Positions 25,712 to 34,141 of a stretch of 64,000 nt of DNA are shown here, piece after piece. Below the pieces are notes generated by a model, which was given only the letters and a program-made list of their open reading frames with translations, did no database searches and was not told where the DNA came from. A program made the position numbers and the translations under genes. This stretch comes from Lachnospiraceae bacterium (GTDB taxonomy: Bacteria; Bacillota; Clostridia; Lachnospirales; Lachnospiraceae), in the NCBI GenBank assembly GCA_910575565.1, contig CAJTFL010000004.1, positions 186,001-250,000 of the forward strand, given 5' to 3'. Every line of letters starts with the position of its first letter. Within the stretch, counting starts at the first letter, position 1.

Positions 25712-26333
25712 TCATATGCTTTATACGAAGATATTTGCGAAATCCACAATGGATACTGTTCTTGGCGATGCTGTAAAGACAGCATCCGGGGGAACTCCAT
25801 CTCGCAAACATGGCGAATATTACGACCACGGCAACATTTGTTGGGTAAAGCCAAAAGAATTGCTTGATGGTTATCTCCTTAATACAGAGGAGCATATCAA
25901 CGAATTAGCCATTACTAAATCATCTGCCAAGCTGCTGCCATCGTATAGTGTTCTTATTGCCATGTATGGAGCAACTGTTGGGGCATATAGTATTATTTCA
26001 AAACCCATGGCTTGTAACCAGGCTGTTTGCGCTTTGTTAAGCAATGAAAATTATCCGTACACATACTTGTTTCAAGTTGCTTGCGAATCACAGCAAAAAC
26101 TCATCAACTTTGCGGTGGGTTCAGCACAACAGAATATAAGCCAAGTACTGATTAAACAGTTGCCAATTCATAGTAATAAGGGGAACATCCAAGAGTTCCA
26201 TTCGTTAGCGCAACCGATACATAAGAGAATCGAATCCCTTAACGCCGAAAACATTCTGCTTGCAGATACACGAGACACTCTTTTACCTAAGTTTATGTCT
26301 GGAGAGCTTGATGTATCCAAACTTGATATTTAG
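25683..26333 (+). pseudogene. hsdS: Type I restriction specificity subunit HsdS, C-terminal half only
   Basis: The frame opens at 25683 without a start codon, with LNGYLEQQLHMLYTKIF, the central conserved helix of HsdS, followed by one target-recognition domain (GDAVKTASGGTPSRKHGEYYDHGNICWV-type start, YGATVGAYSI motif) and the C-terminal helix ending LLPKFMSGELDVSKL. About 200 residues remain of the usual 400 or so. No hsdM or hsdR is nearby. ATGs at 25716 and 25749 could allow expression of a half subunit. The break falls where the opposite-strand frameshifted gene also begins, marking a recombination junction. Confidence 0.85.
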
Positions 26334-26492
26334 GTCGCCATAGATAGGCTCGAAAACGGCTCCGCCGTTTCCTCGTTGCCGTTACAATATACTATTTCCA
26401 CATACTCCCATTCCTGATGCGGCGGTAAATTCTCGTTGCCTCCACATTGCTTATGTGATACAATTATAATACAAATCCATTGGAGGTGCAAT

Positions 26493-26756
26493 ATGGCTAC
26501 ATTACAAATACGCATTGATGATACAGTTAAAAAGCAGGCGGATAAACTATTTTCCAGTTTAGGGCTAGACACATCAACAGCAATCCGTATTTTTTTAAAT
26601 GCCGCTATTGAAAACGCGGGCATTCCTTTTTCCGTGCAGCATAGGGCGATCCCCTATCAGCTTCAGGAGGCCGTATATGATAGCCGGTTCCGAAGGGATC
26701 TTAACGGTCCTTTCGACAATGCGGAAGATGCCGTTGCCTCCATGCTGGAGGATTGA
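26493..26756 (+). CDS. relB: RelB/DinJ-family antitoxin
   Basis: 87 residues beginning MATLQIRIDDTVKKQADKLF, a ribbon-helix-helix N-terminus, then the RelB/DinJ signature LGLDTSTAIRIFLNAAIENAGIPF. GGAGG is 6 nt before the ATG. It normally neutralises and autoregulates with a YafQ/RelE mRNA interferase, whose truncated gene follows 3 bp downstream. The antitoxin itself appears intact. Confidence 0.88.
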   Translation: MATLQIRIDDTVKKQADKLFSSLGLDTSTAIRIFLNAAIENAGIPFSVQHRAIPYQLQEAVYDSRFRRDLNGPFDNAEDAVASMLED

Positions 26757-26759
26757 CCT

Positions 26760-26939
26760 ATGTATAAGATCGTCTACACAAACCGCATGAAAAAGGATGC
26801 TAAGCTAATGAAAAAGCGCGGCAAGGATATGGAAAAACTTGTAAATATTCTTTCTTTATTGGCCAGCGGCGATCCTCTGCCTGCCCAGTGTAAAGACCAC
26901 TCTCTGACTGGAAGCCTACATGACCTGCCATGCCCCTGA
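26760..26939 (+). pseudogene. yafQ: YafQ-family toxin, C-terminally truncated
   Basis: The start MYKIVYTNRMKKDAKLMKKR and the segment DPLPAQCKDHSLTG match YafQ toxins, but the protein ends at 59 residues instead of about 90, just before the region that carries the catalytic His and the final beta strands. The toxin should be dead. The break coincides with the end of an opposite-strand mobile-gene fragment. Confidence 0.82.
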
Positions 26940-27147
26940 CACACTTTTCCGCCTTCGCATCCAGCTTAATCTTCCCCATATCCGCCAGCCCGGACACCAT
27001 CCCCTGCGCCGCATCGGCCTTGGCCTTCGCCGCAGCCCCTTTCAGGGCGAGCCTGCTCTCTGAACCAACATATTCATCCGGGAAACTACTGGAAATGAAT
27101 ATCCTCTCACCATTCAGGCCGACAATAATATTCACATTTCTATCCAT
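26940..27147 (-). pseudogene. Fragment of a mobile-element-associated gene
   Basis: From the ATG at 27147 the reading is MDRNVNIIVGLNGERIFISS, then PDEYVGSESRLALKG and AKAKADAAQGM. This pattern recalls a protein common in Clostridia prophages and integrative elements, apparently with an internal deletion. The frame then runs into the antisense of the yafQ remnant. I do not assign a function. The following 27148-27437 is AT-rich and shows nothing else. Confidence 0.45.
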
Positions 27148-27437
27148 GATATCCTACTCTCTTTTTAATTTAAAGAGTCTTATTTTGTGTGCATTCTTCA
27201 AATATCTGTTGCTGTAAACTTAAATAATGCTGTAATCCATCTATTTCCATATACCCTTTTATATTCGTACAATATCAAACAATGCGAATTTGGGGCAAAT
27301 TTAATATGGCATCGTAAGAGTCATATTGCAGGAACCAGAACACAGCGCCATTTCACTTTCCAAATCGCGGAAATATATGTAAAAATTTTCCTTCTAATGT
27401 TATGCTGCCAAATTCCTAATCCGTCAAGAAGAAAGAT

Positions 27438-27478
27438 AAAAGGAAGGCTTACAATACATCATCTCAAGCCTTCCTTTT
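27438..27478 (-). terminator. Terminator of the 184-residue protein gene
   Basis: AAAAGGAAGGCTT and AAGCCTTCCTTTT pair around a 15-nt loop, followed on the minus strand by TTTTATCTTTC, about 20 bp after the stop codon. Confidence 0.82.
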
Positions 27479-27499
27479 AATCTCCTTAAGCTCCTGCTT

Positions 27500-28054
27500 C
27501 TACACTGCGTCTGCCTGCAGCCTGCAATTTTCTACAAACCGTTTTTCCACCGCTTCCAAATGCTTAAAATCCACCTTCTGCAAAAAATCATCCACCAGAA
27601 AAAGATTCATGCTTTTTCCTTTTACATAGAAGGCCTGCTCCCGCAGATAAACCGGCTGGAAAGAAAGCTCCCTCATCTTAAAACGCATAAACATTTTCCT
27701 CAGCCGTTTGTTCAGCTTTATTTTCCGGGAGATCTCTTCCCTTATCCGCTCTTCGTTTTTTTCGCCCTGCAATACATAAGCCTGGCAGACTTCTTCGCTG
27801 CTGATTTCAATATCCGTTTTTCCTTCCAGCTTAAAAAACGAAATATCCTCACACAGCATACCGGCTAAAAATCCGTATTTCTCCCCGGTTTCCTCCACCT
27901 GATAAGTAAGCATCTGATACGGAAGGTAATAAGCGTCACCTCCGTATATTACGGTTCTCCCGTACTTTGCCACCGCCACAAACCCCTTCAGGAAATCCGC
28001 CAAAATATCCCTTGCATTTACGGCTTCCCTATGGCTGATCCATTTAATTTCCAT
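27500..28054 (-). CDS. Unknown soluble protein downstream of the symporter
   Basis: 184 residues from ATG 28054, preceded by GGAGG at 4 nt. No signal peptide or membrane segment; the C-terminal half is basic (KIKLNKRLRKMFMRFKMREL). I do not recognise a family. It is the last gene of the symporter unit and its start region is duplicated upstream as five tandem 40-bp repeats, so its translation probably depends on re-initiation along that array. A longer frame to 28144 exists only because it reads through the repeats and is not credible. Confidence 0.65.
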   Translation of the reverse strand: MEIKWISHREAVNARDILADFLKGFVAVAKYGRTVIYGGDAYYLPYQMLTYQVEETGEKYGFLAGMLCEDISFFKLEGKTDIEISSEEVCQAYVLQGEKNEERIREEISRKIKLNKRLRKMFMRFKMRELSFQPVYLREQAFYVKGKSMNLFLVDDFLQKVDFKHLEAVEKRFVENCRLQADAV

Positions 28055-28250
28055 ACGCCTCCACTTCCTATCCTGATTAAACCAGAATCTCCATACCCTT
28101 CCCCTTCTCATCCACCTTAAACCAGAATCCCCATACGCCTCCACTTCCTATCCTGATTAAACCAGAATTTCAATACATTCCCACTTCCTATCCTGATTAA
28201 ACCAAAATCTCCATACCCTTCCGCTCCTCATCCTGATTAAATCAGAACCA
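28052..28250 (-). repeat. Five tandem 40-bp repeats carrying mini-ORFs
   Basis: Each unit contains, on the minus strand, a purine-rich ribosome site, a start and a stop: ATGGAGATTCTGGTTTAA (codes MEILV). Three of the four non-terminal units have an ATG; one has ATT. The first unit overlaps the symporter stop (GTTCTGATTTAA) and the last contains the true start ATGGAAATT of the next gene. The array thus looks like repeated duplication of the symporter-to-next-gene junction. Confidence 0.85.
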
Positions 28251-29865
28251 ACGCCACACACTGCACCACAAAGAATACGATTAGCCCATATCCGATTTTA
28301 TCCAGCTTGCCCGGAACCACGTAATATCCTTCCTCGTCCTTCTCCTGAATTTTACCCGCTACCGCCAGTTTCACTACGTTTTTAATGGTCAGCTCGCTTC
28401 CGGTGGCCGTCTCATAATTAAAATCGCTGCCGGAAACCGCCTCTTCCCCTTTATAGGTCAGAATGCTTACCAGATAACCGGCTGCAAAAGCAGCCACAAA
28501 ACCAAAGAAGTTCCACCACAGAGAACCGATGCTGGTGCATTTCCACATAAAGACATCCACCACAAGCCCCGTTACAATCGCCGTAATGCAGCCTTTTTCA
28601 TTTCCCTTCTTACAGAAAACCGCCAGGGTAAACGCACTTAACATACAAGGATAAAACAGCGGCCCGATTACATTAATCAGATCCAGTATACTTCCCAAAC
28701 CGCCTAAAAACAGCGCCGCGATCGTTGCGAAAATCCCAAAGAAAAGCGTCATATACCGGGAAGCTTTTAAGCATTGCTGATCATTTGCATCCGGCTTCCA
28801 CTTTTTATAGAAATCATTGGTCGCCACCGTAGCAAGGGCATTAAGAGCCGAATCTACGCTGGACATCCCCGCCGCAAATACGCCTGCGGTCACAAGTCCT
28901 GCTATTCCTGCCGGCAAATACTGGGTAATAAACGTCAGCATTACATAATCCGAATTTTCAAAAGCCTGCCCGCCAAATGCCGTAAACAGGCAGATGCCTG
29001 CCGTCAGGAATAAAAGGGTCTGGATGGGAACAATAAATCCTGCCAGGGATAAGGACAGCTTCGTCTCACGGATAGACTTTGCCGTCAGCACACGCTGGAT
29101 CTGGCTCTGATCCGTTCCAAGATAGGTAATGTATAAAAATCCTGAACCGAGAAGCCCTCCCCAGAACGAATACGGATTGCTTAAGGAAAACCGGAAATCC
29201 AGGCCTGTAATCATATTGTTGGAAACCGCATTGCCCATAATCGCGCCCAGGCCGCCGTCAGCCGTAAAGACGGGGACAATAATCGCTAAAGCAACGCCCA
29301 GCCAGATGATAAACATCTGCACTACATCCGTCCAGATTACCGCCGCAATGCCGCCAAACACCGTATAGGCGATGGAGAACGCGCCCATAATCAGAATCGT
29401 GATTTTCGGATCCAGCCCAGTAATCATCGCCAGCGCCAAAGCCGGGCCAAACATTACCACTGCCGTCTGCAGCCCTCTGGACAGCAGGAAAATAACCGAC
29501 ATCAGCGTTCTGGACTTGCTTCCAAACCGTTTTTCCAGGTACTCATAAATGCTGACTACTTTTGTATTGTAAAAAAACGGGACAAATGTAGTCATCAGGA
29601 TTACCATAACAAGGGGAAACTGAAACGTATACGTAAGCCTCTTAAGCCCGCTGGTATACCCCCAGCCCGGCATTCCGATAAACGATACCGCCGAGCACTG
29701 CGTCGCCATCACCGACAATCCAATGGCCCACCAGGGAATCTTGCGGCTTCCCAAAAAATACGATTCCGTACTGTTGTTGCTTTTGCCTACTCTCGTCCCT
29801 AAAAACAGCATTGCCCCGAAATAAAGGATCAGCACGATCCAATTTACCATTCCAAAATTATTCAT
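28237..29865 (-). CDS. Sodium:solute symporter (SSS/SLC5 family)
   Basis: 542 residues with about 13-14 membrane helices. SSS hallmarks include YFLGSRKIPWWAIGLSVMATQ at the N-terminus, AFSIAYTVFGGIAAVIWTDVVQ and GVFAAGMSSVDSALNALAT. It imports a sugar or sugar-like solute with sodium. The neighbours (GH31 glycosidase and LacI regulator) suggest an oligosaccharide product as substrate. The start at 29865 has GGAGG at 5 nt. A palindromic element begins 15 bp upstream, so the promoter is inside that element or comes from the GH31 gene. Confidence 0.92.
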   Translation of the reverse strand: MNNFGMVNWIVLILYFGAMLFLGTRVGKSNNSTESYFLGSRKIPWWAIGLSVMATQCSAVSFIGMPGWGYTSGLKRLTYTFQFPLVMVILMTTFVPFFYNTKVVSIYEYLEKRFGSKSRTLMSVIFLLSRGLQTAVVMFGPALALAMITGLDPKITILIMGAFSIAYTVFGGIAAVIWTDVVQMFIIWLGVALAIIVPVFTADGGLGAIMGNAVSNNMITGLDFRFSLSNPYSFWGGLLGSGFLYITYLGTDQSQIQRVLTAKSIRETKLSLSLAGFIVPIQTLLFLTAGICLFTAFGGQAFENSDYVMLTFITQYLPAGIAGLVTAGVFAAGMSSVDSALNALATVATNDFYKKWKPDANDQQCLKASRYMTLFFGIFATIAALFLGGLGSILDLINVIGPLFYPCMLSAFTLAVFCKKGNEKGCITAIVTGLVVDVFMWKCTSIGSLWWNFFGFVAAFAAGYLVSILTYKGEEAVSGSDFNYETATGSELTIKNVVKLAVAGKIQEKDEEGYYVVPGKLDKIGYGLIVFFVVQCVALVLI

Positions 29866-29880
29866 GATTTCCTCCATTCT

Positions 29881-30055
29881 GTGTACGGAGTGCTCTCGGA
29901 AATTCTTTGTACCCAGATTTGTGAGATGAGCCTTTGTCAGAAGTGCACAAATTTATGAGGCATACGCAGAGCGTACATTGATTAAATTTGTGCTCTTCTG
30001 GCAGAAAATCAGCCGCAAAGATGGCACAAGGGAGTTTCCGAGAGTGCTCGTACAT
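29881..30055. repeat. 175-bp nested palindromic element
   Basis: Imperfect inverted ends of about 29 bp (29881-29910 and 30026-30055, sharing TTTCCGAGAG and GTACA) enclose a second inverted pair (TGTCAGAAGTGCACAAATTT against its near complement) and a small central stem ATACGC/GCGTA. This has the look of a non-coding MITE-like insertion between the GH31 gene and the symporter gene. A further hairpin, TTTATGCCC/GGGCATAAA, follows near 30065-30092. Confidence 0.65.
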
Positions 30056-30176
30056 TTCACAGCATTTATGCCCTGCCTTATGGGGCATAAACAGGTATAG
30101 GTGATACGATAATTACTTTAAAGTCCGCCGCCGGATAATCGACATAAATTCAAAGATTTCAGGCACGCCCAGCAGA

Positions 30177-30257
30177 CGCTTTTATCTATATTAGCCCGGC
30201 TGCCACTTTTATCTATAGTGACTCGTCGGCCACTTTTATCTATGTTAATGCGTCCCT
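30177..30257. repeat. Three 27-bp tandem repeats at the GH31 gene end
   Basis: Units start at 30177, 30204 and 30231, each opening with C(A/G)CTTTTATCTAT. The third overlaps the GH31 stop codon at 30245-30247. Confidence 0.7.
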
Positions 30258-32305
30258 TTACATGCATACAAAGGTTTGCTTAACACTTCGTAAAGCTCCC
30301 TTTGTTTTATATAGACAGGTATCCGGCCAAGCTCGGCCCGGACAGTTATGGTTTGGCCCCCTTCCAGCATTTCTCCTGTATGTAAATCGCTCCACTCTCC
30401 CGCAGGCAGGTACACCTTTCTCTCTCGTTTATTTTCTTCCGTCACCGGCGCCGCCAGGATATCCGGGCCTAAAAGATACTCGCCCTCCTGCTCCCATGCC
30501 CTGGCATCTTCCGGATAATCGTAAAACAGCGGCCGCATAACCGGCGTTCCCTTTTCATGGGCTTTTTTCATCTGCTCCATCAGATACGGGCGCATTCTTT
30601 CCCTTAATTCCATATACCGCCTGCAGATTTCATAAACTTCCTCCCCAAACGACCATACCTCATTTGGGGAGCCGCTGGTGTAATTCCAGCTTTTGGCGTC
30701 TCCGGGGGCAAACACTTTCCCCTCCTGGGCGATCACAAGGGGCTTGCGGAAGCCATGGAGCCTGAACACGGGGCAGAACGTCCCAAACTCAAACCATCGG
30801 ATAAACAATTCCTTAAACTTATCCGTCCGGATGTCCCCGCCGTGAAACCCCCCGATATCCGTAGTCCACCACGGCAGCCCCGACAATCCTATATTCATCC
30901 CTGCAGTTACCTGGTTTCTCAGGCTGTCAAATTCAGAAGCCACGTCCCCTGTCCAAACCAATGCGCCGTAGCGCTGGGAACCCGCCCAGGCGCACCGCAC
31001 CAAGCTTAAAATCTCTTCTTCACCCTCTTTTTTCCTGCCTTCATAAACCATCCGGGCAAACTCCCGGGGATAGATATTTCCCGCTTCTTTATGGCTCCCC
31101 GCATAAGTCCTGTAATTGGCATACTCATATCGCGTGACTTCCGGCTCGCACTCATCCAGCCAGAAAAGCCGGATGCCCTTATCATAATAGTTTTCCTTTA
31201 ACTTCTGCCACACAAATTCCCTGGCTTCCGGATTTGATGCATCCATATAGGTATCTTTATTCTTAATCCCCAGCCTGGGGCCCATCTCCGTCCGGATTAA
31301 ATAGCCCATCTCTTCCATATACAGGAAATTTTCACTCGTCTCTTCCACCGTAGGCCAAACGGAAACCATCAGCCGGATACCCATCTCTTCAAGCTCCTTC
31401 ACCATGGCTTCCGGATCAGGCCATAACGTTTCATCAAACCGGAAATCCCCCTGGGCGGACCAATGGAAAAAGTCAATCACCATTACCGAAAGGGGAAGCC
31501 CCCTCCGCCTATACTCCCTTGCCACCTGGAGGACTTCCTCCTGGCTGCGGTATCTGAGCTTGCTCTGCCAAAAACCAGTGGCATACTCCGGCATCATCGG
31601 CACTTTCCCCGTCACCTCGCCGTAGGCCTCCACAATCTCCGCCGGTGAATCCCCGGCAGTGATCCAGTAATCCATCTGCCTTGTGGAATCCGCCTTCCAT
31701 TCCGTAATATTTCTGCCGAAAGCCGCCGTCCCGATAGCCGGATTATTCCAGAAAAACCCATATCCCCTGCTGGAAACCGCAAAAGGTATGGTAATCTGTG
31801 AATTTCTCTGGGACAGTTCCAGCACGCACCCCTTCAGATTTAAAAACGGCTGCGAATACTGCCCCATGCCGTAAAACCGCTCCCCCTCCCTCGCTTCAAA
31901 GCGGACGGCAAGCTGATAATAATTCGTCCCGTGATAAGGGATAAACGTTCTCGGCCCAATTTCAAGCGCATTATCCGCCTCTCCCGGCGCGCTCTTTCTC
32001 CGGAAACGATTTTTATCGTATTCCTCCAAAAGCAGCTCCCCCTTTTGGTTATAGAATTTCAGCTTCCCCGTGCACAGCATCTCACACCGCAGCTTACCAT
32101 TTCGGATTACCGCCGTATCCCCGTCAATGCAGATTTCCCCATTCCCCTCGCCTTTTGCTTCCTCAAGCAGCGCCGACAGCCCGCCGTCGGAAAATCCGTT
32201 AAGCTGGGTAGCCCGCACCCTCAGCCCGTCTGGCCCGAAGGGCTCCAGGCATAAAAGCTCCTTATCGTATCTGCGATAGAGCTTTCCGTCTTTCTCGTAA
32301 ACCAA
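30245..32305 (-). CDS. GH31 alpha-glycosidase (alpha-glucosidase/alpha-xylosidase type)
   Basis: 686 residues: N-terminal beta-sandwich, a catalytic barrel (about 235-560) and C-terminal beta domains. The nucleophile is D384 in LFWLDECEPE and the acid/base D454 in LVWTGDVASEF; LPWWTTDIGGF is another GH31 hallmark. No signal peptide, so it acts in the cytoplasm on an imported oligosaccharide, probably brought in by the adjacent symporter. The start codon is TTG at 32305, with GGAGGAGG 5 nt upstream. A LacI-type operator sits between its -10 box and ribosome site. Whether glucose, xylose or another alpha-linked sugar is released cannot be told. Confidence 0.92.
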   Translation of the reverse strand: MVYEKDGKLYRRYDKELLCLEPFGPDGLRVRATQLNGFSDGGLSALLEEAKGEGNGEICIDGDTAVIRNGKLRCEMLCTGKLKFYNQKGELLLEEYDKNRFRRKSAPGEADNALEIGPRTFIPYHGTNYYQLAVRFEAREGERFYGMGQYSQPFLNLKGCVLELSQRNSQITIPFAVSSRGYGFFWNNPAIGTAAFGRNITEWKADSTRQMDYWITAGDSPAEIVEAYGEVTGKVPMMPEYATGFWQSKLRYRSQEEVLQVAREYRRRGLPLSVMVIDFFHWSAQGDFRFDETLWPDPEAMVKELEEMGIRLMVSVWPTVEETSENFLYMEEMGYLIRTEMGPRLGIKNKDTYMDASNPEAREFVWQKLKENYYDKGIRLFWLDECEPEVTRYEYANYRTYAGSHKEAGNIYPREFARMVYEGRKKEGEEEILSLVRCAWAGSQRYGALVWTGDVASEFDSLRNQVTAGMNIGLSGLPWWTTDIGGFHGGDIRTDKFKELFIRWFEFGTFCPVFRLHGFRKPLVIAQEGKVFAPGDAKSWNYTSGSPNEVWSFGEEVYEICRRYMELRERMRPYLMEQMKKAHEKGTPVMRPLFYDYPEDARAWEQEGEYLLGPDILAAPVTEENKRERKVYLPAGEWSDLHTGEMLEGGQTITVRAELGRIPVYIKQRELYEVLSKPLYACKGTH

Positions 32306-32328
32306 AATTTCCTCCTCCTATCCCTCTA

Positions 32329-32344
32329 TTTAACACGTGTTAAA
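32329..32344. promoter_or_regulatory. LacI-family operator O1
   Basis: The perfect 16-bp palindrome TTTAACACGTGTTAAA is located just downstream of the GH31 -10 box, where a bound repressor would block transcription. Confidence 0.8.
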
Positions 32345-32348
32345 AAAC

Positions 32349-32377
32349 AGCATAGCAGTTCTTTTCAAAAAAGTCAA
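32349..32377 (-). promoter_or_regulatory. GH31 promoter
   Basis: TTGACT (32377-32372), 17-bp spacer, TATGCT (32354-32349) on the minus strand, immediately upstream of operator O1. Confidence 0.8.
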
Positions 32378-32395
32378 CCGATTATCCGAATATTT

Positions 32396-32411
32396 TTTAT
32401 CACGTGTTAAA
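32396..32411. promoter_or_regulatory. LacI-family operator O2
   Basis: TTTATCACGTGTTAAA, one mismatch to the O1 palindrome, centred 67 bp from O1 and upstream of the GH31 -35 box. Confidence 0.75.
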
Positions 32412-32453
32412 TTTTGCTGCTTTTACCAATTTCAGCGGTGCAAATTTGTGTAT

Positions 32454-32469
32454 TTTTCACGTGTTCAAA
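32454..32469. promoter_or_regulatory. LacI-family operator O3
   Basis: TTTTCACGTGTTCAAA, same CACGTG core with weaker arms, 58 bp from O2 and about 30 bp upstream of the lacI -10 box. It probably mediates autoregulation. Confidence 0.68.
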
Positions 32470-32498
32470 AACAGATTCCTTTTTCCTGCCTTGTGTGG

Positions 32499-32504
32499 TA
32501 TAAT
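32499..32504 (+). promoter_or_regulatory. Extended -10 promoter of the regulator gene
   Basis: TGGTATAAT gives a consensus -10 with TGn extension; the -35 region (TTCCTT at 32476-32481, 17 bp away) is weak. Confidence 0.6.
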
Positions 32505-32553
32505 GATGAAAACACATTCTTTATCCTTCTTGGGTGGCTGAGGACAGCAGGCC

Positions 32554-32712
32554 ATGGGACTATATCGTTGGCTGACGGCAGCGCAGCTGCGGCGCAAAAA
32601 GCATCTGCTGGAGGTGAATTCACCGGAATTTCCGCCATCCGCACTTTATGCTTCCCAGTATACCTGGGAGCAGGGACGCACCGTCCATATCCGAGAACAT
32701 GAAAAGGACTAA
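32554..32712 (+). CDS. Possible 52-residue upstream ORF
   Basis: An ORF starting at ATG 32554 (GAGGA about 9 nt upstream) ends 5 bp before the regulator start, and its last codons (GAAAAGGAC) supply the regulator's ribosome site. The product is basic and soluble (MGLYRWLTAAQLRRKK at the start) and resembles nothing I know. It could be a real small protein, a coupling uORF or chance. Confidence 0.35.
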   Translation: MGLYRWLTAAQLRRKKHLLEVNSPEFPPSALYASQYTWEQGRTVHIREHEKD

Positions 32713-32717
32713 ATCTT

Positions 32718-33779
32718 ATGGAAAACCGATATGCCAGACCCACATTAGAAGATATTGCAGAAGAAATCCATATTTCCAGAACCACGATTTATAAAGTAAT
32801 CAATAATAAGGGAACAGTAAGCGAAAAAACAAGAAACACGGTATTGGCCGCCCTGGAAAAATATCACTACACGCCAAACAACAACGCCCGGAATCTGGCA
32901 ATGAACCGCAGTTATGTCATTGCCCTGATCAATTACGTTTCCTCCGATGCCATCTACTTTTCCTCAATCATTGAAAAAGGCGTGATGCAGGCCATCGAAA
33001 GCTTTGGCGATCACGGGCTTGTGATTAACCGCTATACTTCCCCGGTCAATCAGCCGGATAAGCAGATTACGGATATGAAAAATGCCTATGCCGCCGGAAC
33101 CCGCCATTTTATCCTCTCAGCGGCGGATCCGGATCTAATGCGCCCTGCCATAAACGATTTAAAAGCAAAGGGATGCACAATCATTCTCCTGAGCAAACCC
33201 GTTCCCGGCGCTTTTGCAGACGCCTTTATCGGCATTAATGACTATAAAAGCGGCAGGCTTGCCGCACAGCTTTTCGGAAAAATGCTCCCTTCCGGCGGAA
33301 AACTGCAGCTTCTTGTGGCAAAAAAATCCCTTTCCAACTACGCTGCCACCACCGCAAAGTTCCAGGGAGTCCTTGACCAGATATCCCAGTCCTTTCCGGC
33401 GGTTTCACTTTTACCCATTTTAAATGAGCTGGACGGGCGGGAATCCATCGATGCCGCCCTGACCCAGGCACTAAATAGCAGGCAGATTGACGGTATTTTG
33501 GATCTGACCTACCGTCTGGATATTGTATCCGATGTTCTGGCAAGGGAAAACCGCAGGGACATCCTTCTTGTAGGCATGGATCTGTTTCCGGAAATCGAAA
33601 ACGCCCTGGCTTCCCAGACCATCGACGCGGTTATCTTCCAGAACTTAAAGGCCCAGACATTTCTCGCCTGCCGCCTTCTTTTTGAATATATGTGCTACAG
33701 CCAGGAGATCAAAAAAGAAACGTGGTATTCTAAATTGGAGATTGTAATGAGTGAAAATATGGAATATTTTCTTGATTGA
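32718..33779 (+). CDS. LacI-family transcriptional regulator
   Basis: 353 residues: N-terminal helix-turn-helix (PTLEDIAEEIHISRTTIYKV, then a hinge helix NNARNLAMNRSYV) and a periplasmic-binding-protein-like ligand domain (about 65-345). It is divergent from the GH31 gene, and three CACGTG-centred 16-bp sites, the standard LacI/GalR operator form, lie between them. It therefore probably represses the GH31-symporter unit and itself until an imported sugar binds. Confidence 0.93.
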   Translation: MENRYARPTLEDIAEEIHISRTTIYKVINNKGTVSEKTRNTVLAALEKYHYTPNNNARNLAMNRSYVIALINYVSSDAIYFSSIIEKGVMQAIESFGDHGLVINRYTSPVNQPDKQITDMKNAYAAGTRHFILSAADPDLMRPAINDLKAKGCTIILLSKPVPGAFADAFIGINDYKSGRLAAQLFGKMLPSGGKLQLLVAKKSLSNYAATTAKFQGVLDQISQSFPAVSLLPILNELDGRESIDAALTQALNSRQIDGILDLTYRLDIVSDVLARENRRDILLVGMDLFPEIENALASQTIDAVIFQNLKAQTFLACRLLFEYMCYSQEIKKETWYSKLEIVMSENMEYFLD

Positions 33780-33855
33780 ATGGGGATTTTAACCATAAAC
33801 TTTTACAAGGGCGTGCTTTTAATCCTGTTTTGACAAGAGGGGATTTTTTACAGAA

Positions 33856-34044
33856 AGGATCGTTTATTATGCCATTAAGCTTTTTAAATATCGCTCTGCA
33901 GGCGTTCGGGAATATTGGATTGTCGATCCATTAAAACGGCGGAATACAGTTTACAGCTTCGAGCATGACACAATGGACGAATATTCCTTTGAAGAAGAAA
34001 TACCCGTTGGAATTTATGAGGGGTTTTGTGTAAAATTGCGATAA
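33856..34044 (+). pseudogene. Uma2-family nuclease, C-terminal remnant
   Basis: A frame without start codon reads AIKLFKYRSAGVREYWIVDP followed by VYSFE and EEIPVGIYEGF, the C-terminal half of Uma2/DUF820 PD-(D/E)XK proteins, including the EYWIVDP active-site block. The N-terminal half is missing. Confidence 0.75.
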
Positions 34045-34141
34045 ATCCAACTATCTCTTAGATACGAAATACTACCTGCATCACACTATTTTTAAGCACT
34101 AATTTTGTCAATATCAAGAATCCGAACCGTTTAGTTTATGA

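Noticed and set aside
27500..28144. Longer start for the 184-residue protein
   Set aside because: The extra 30 codons translate the 40-bp repeat array in a frame unrelated to any start signal; the ATG at 28054 has GGAGG.
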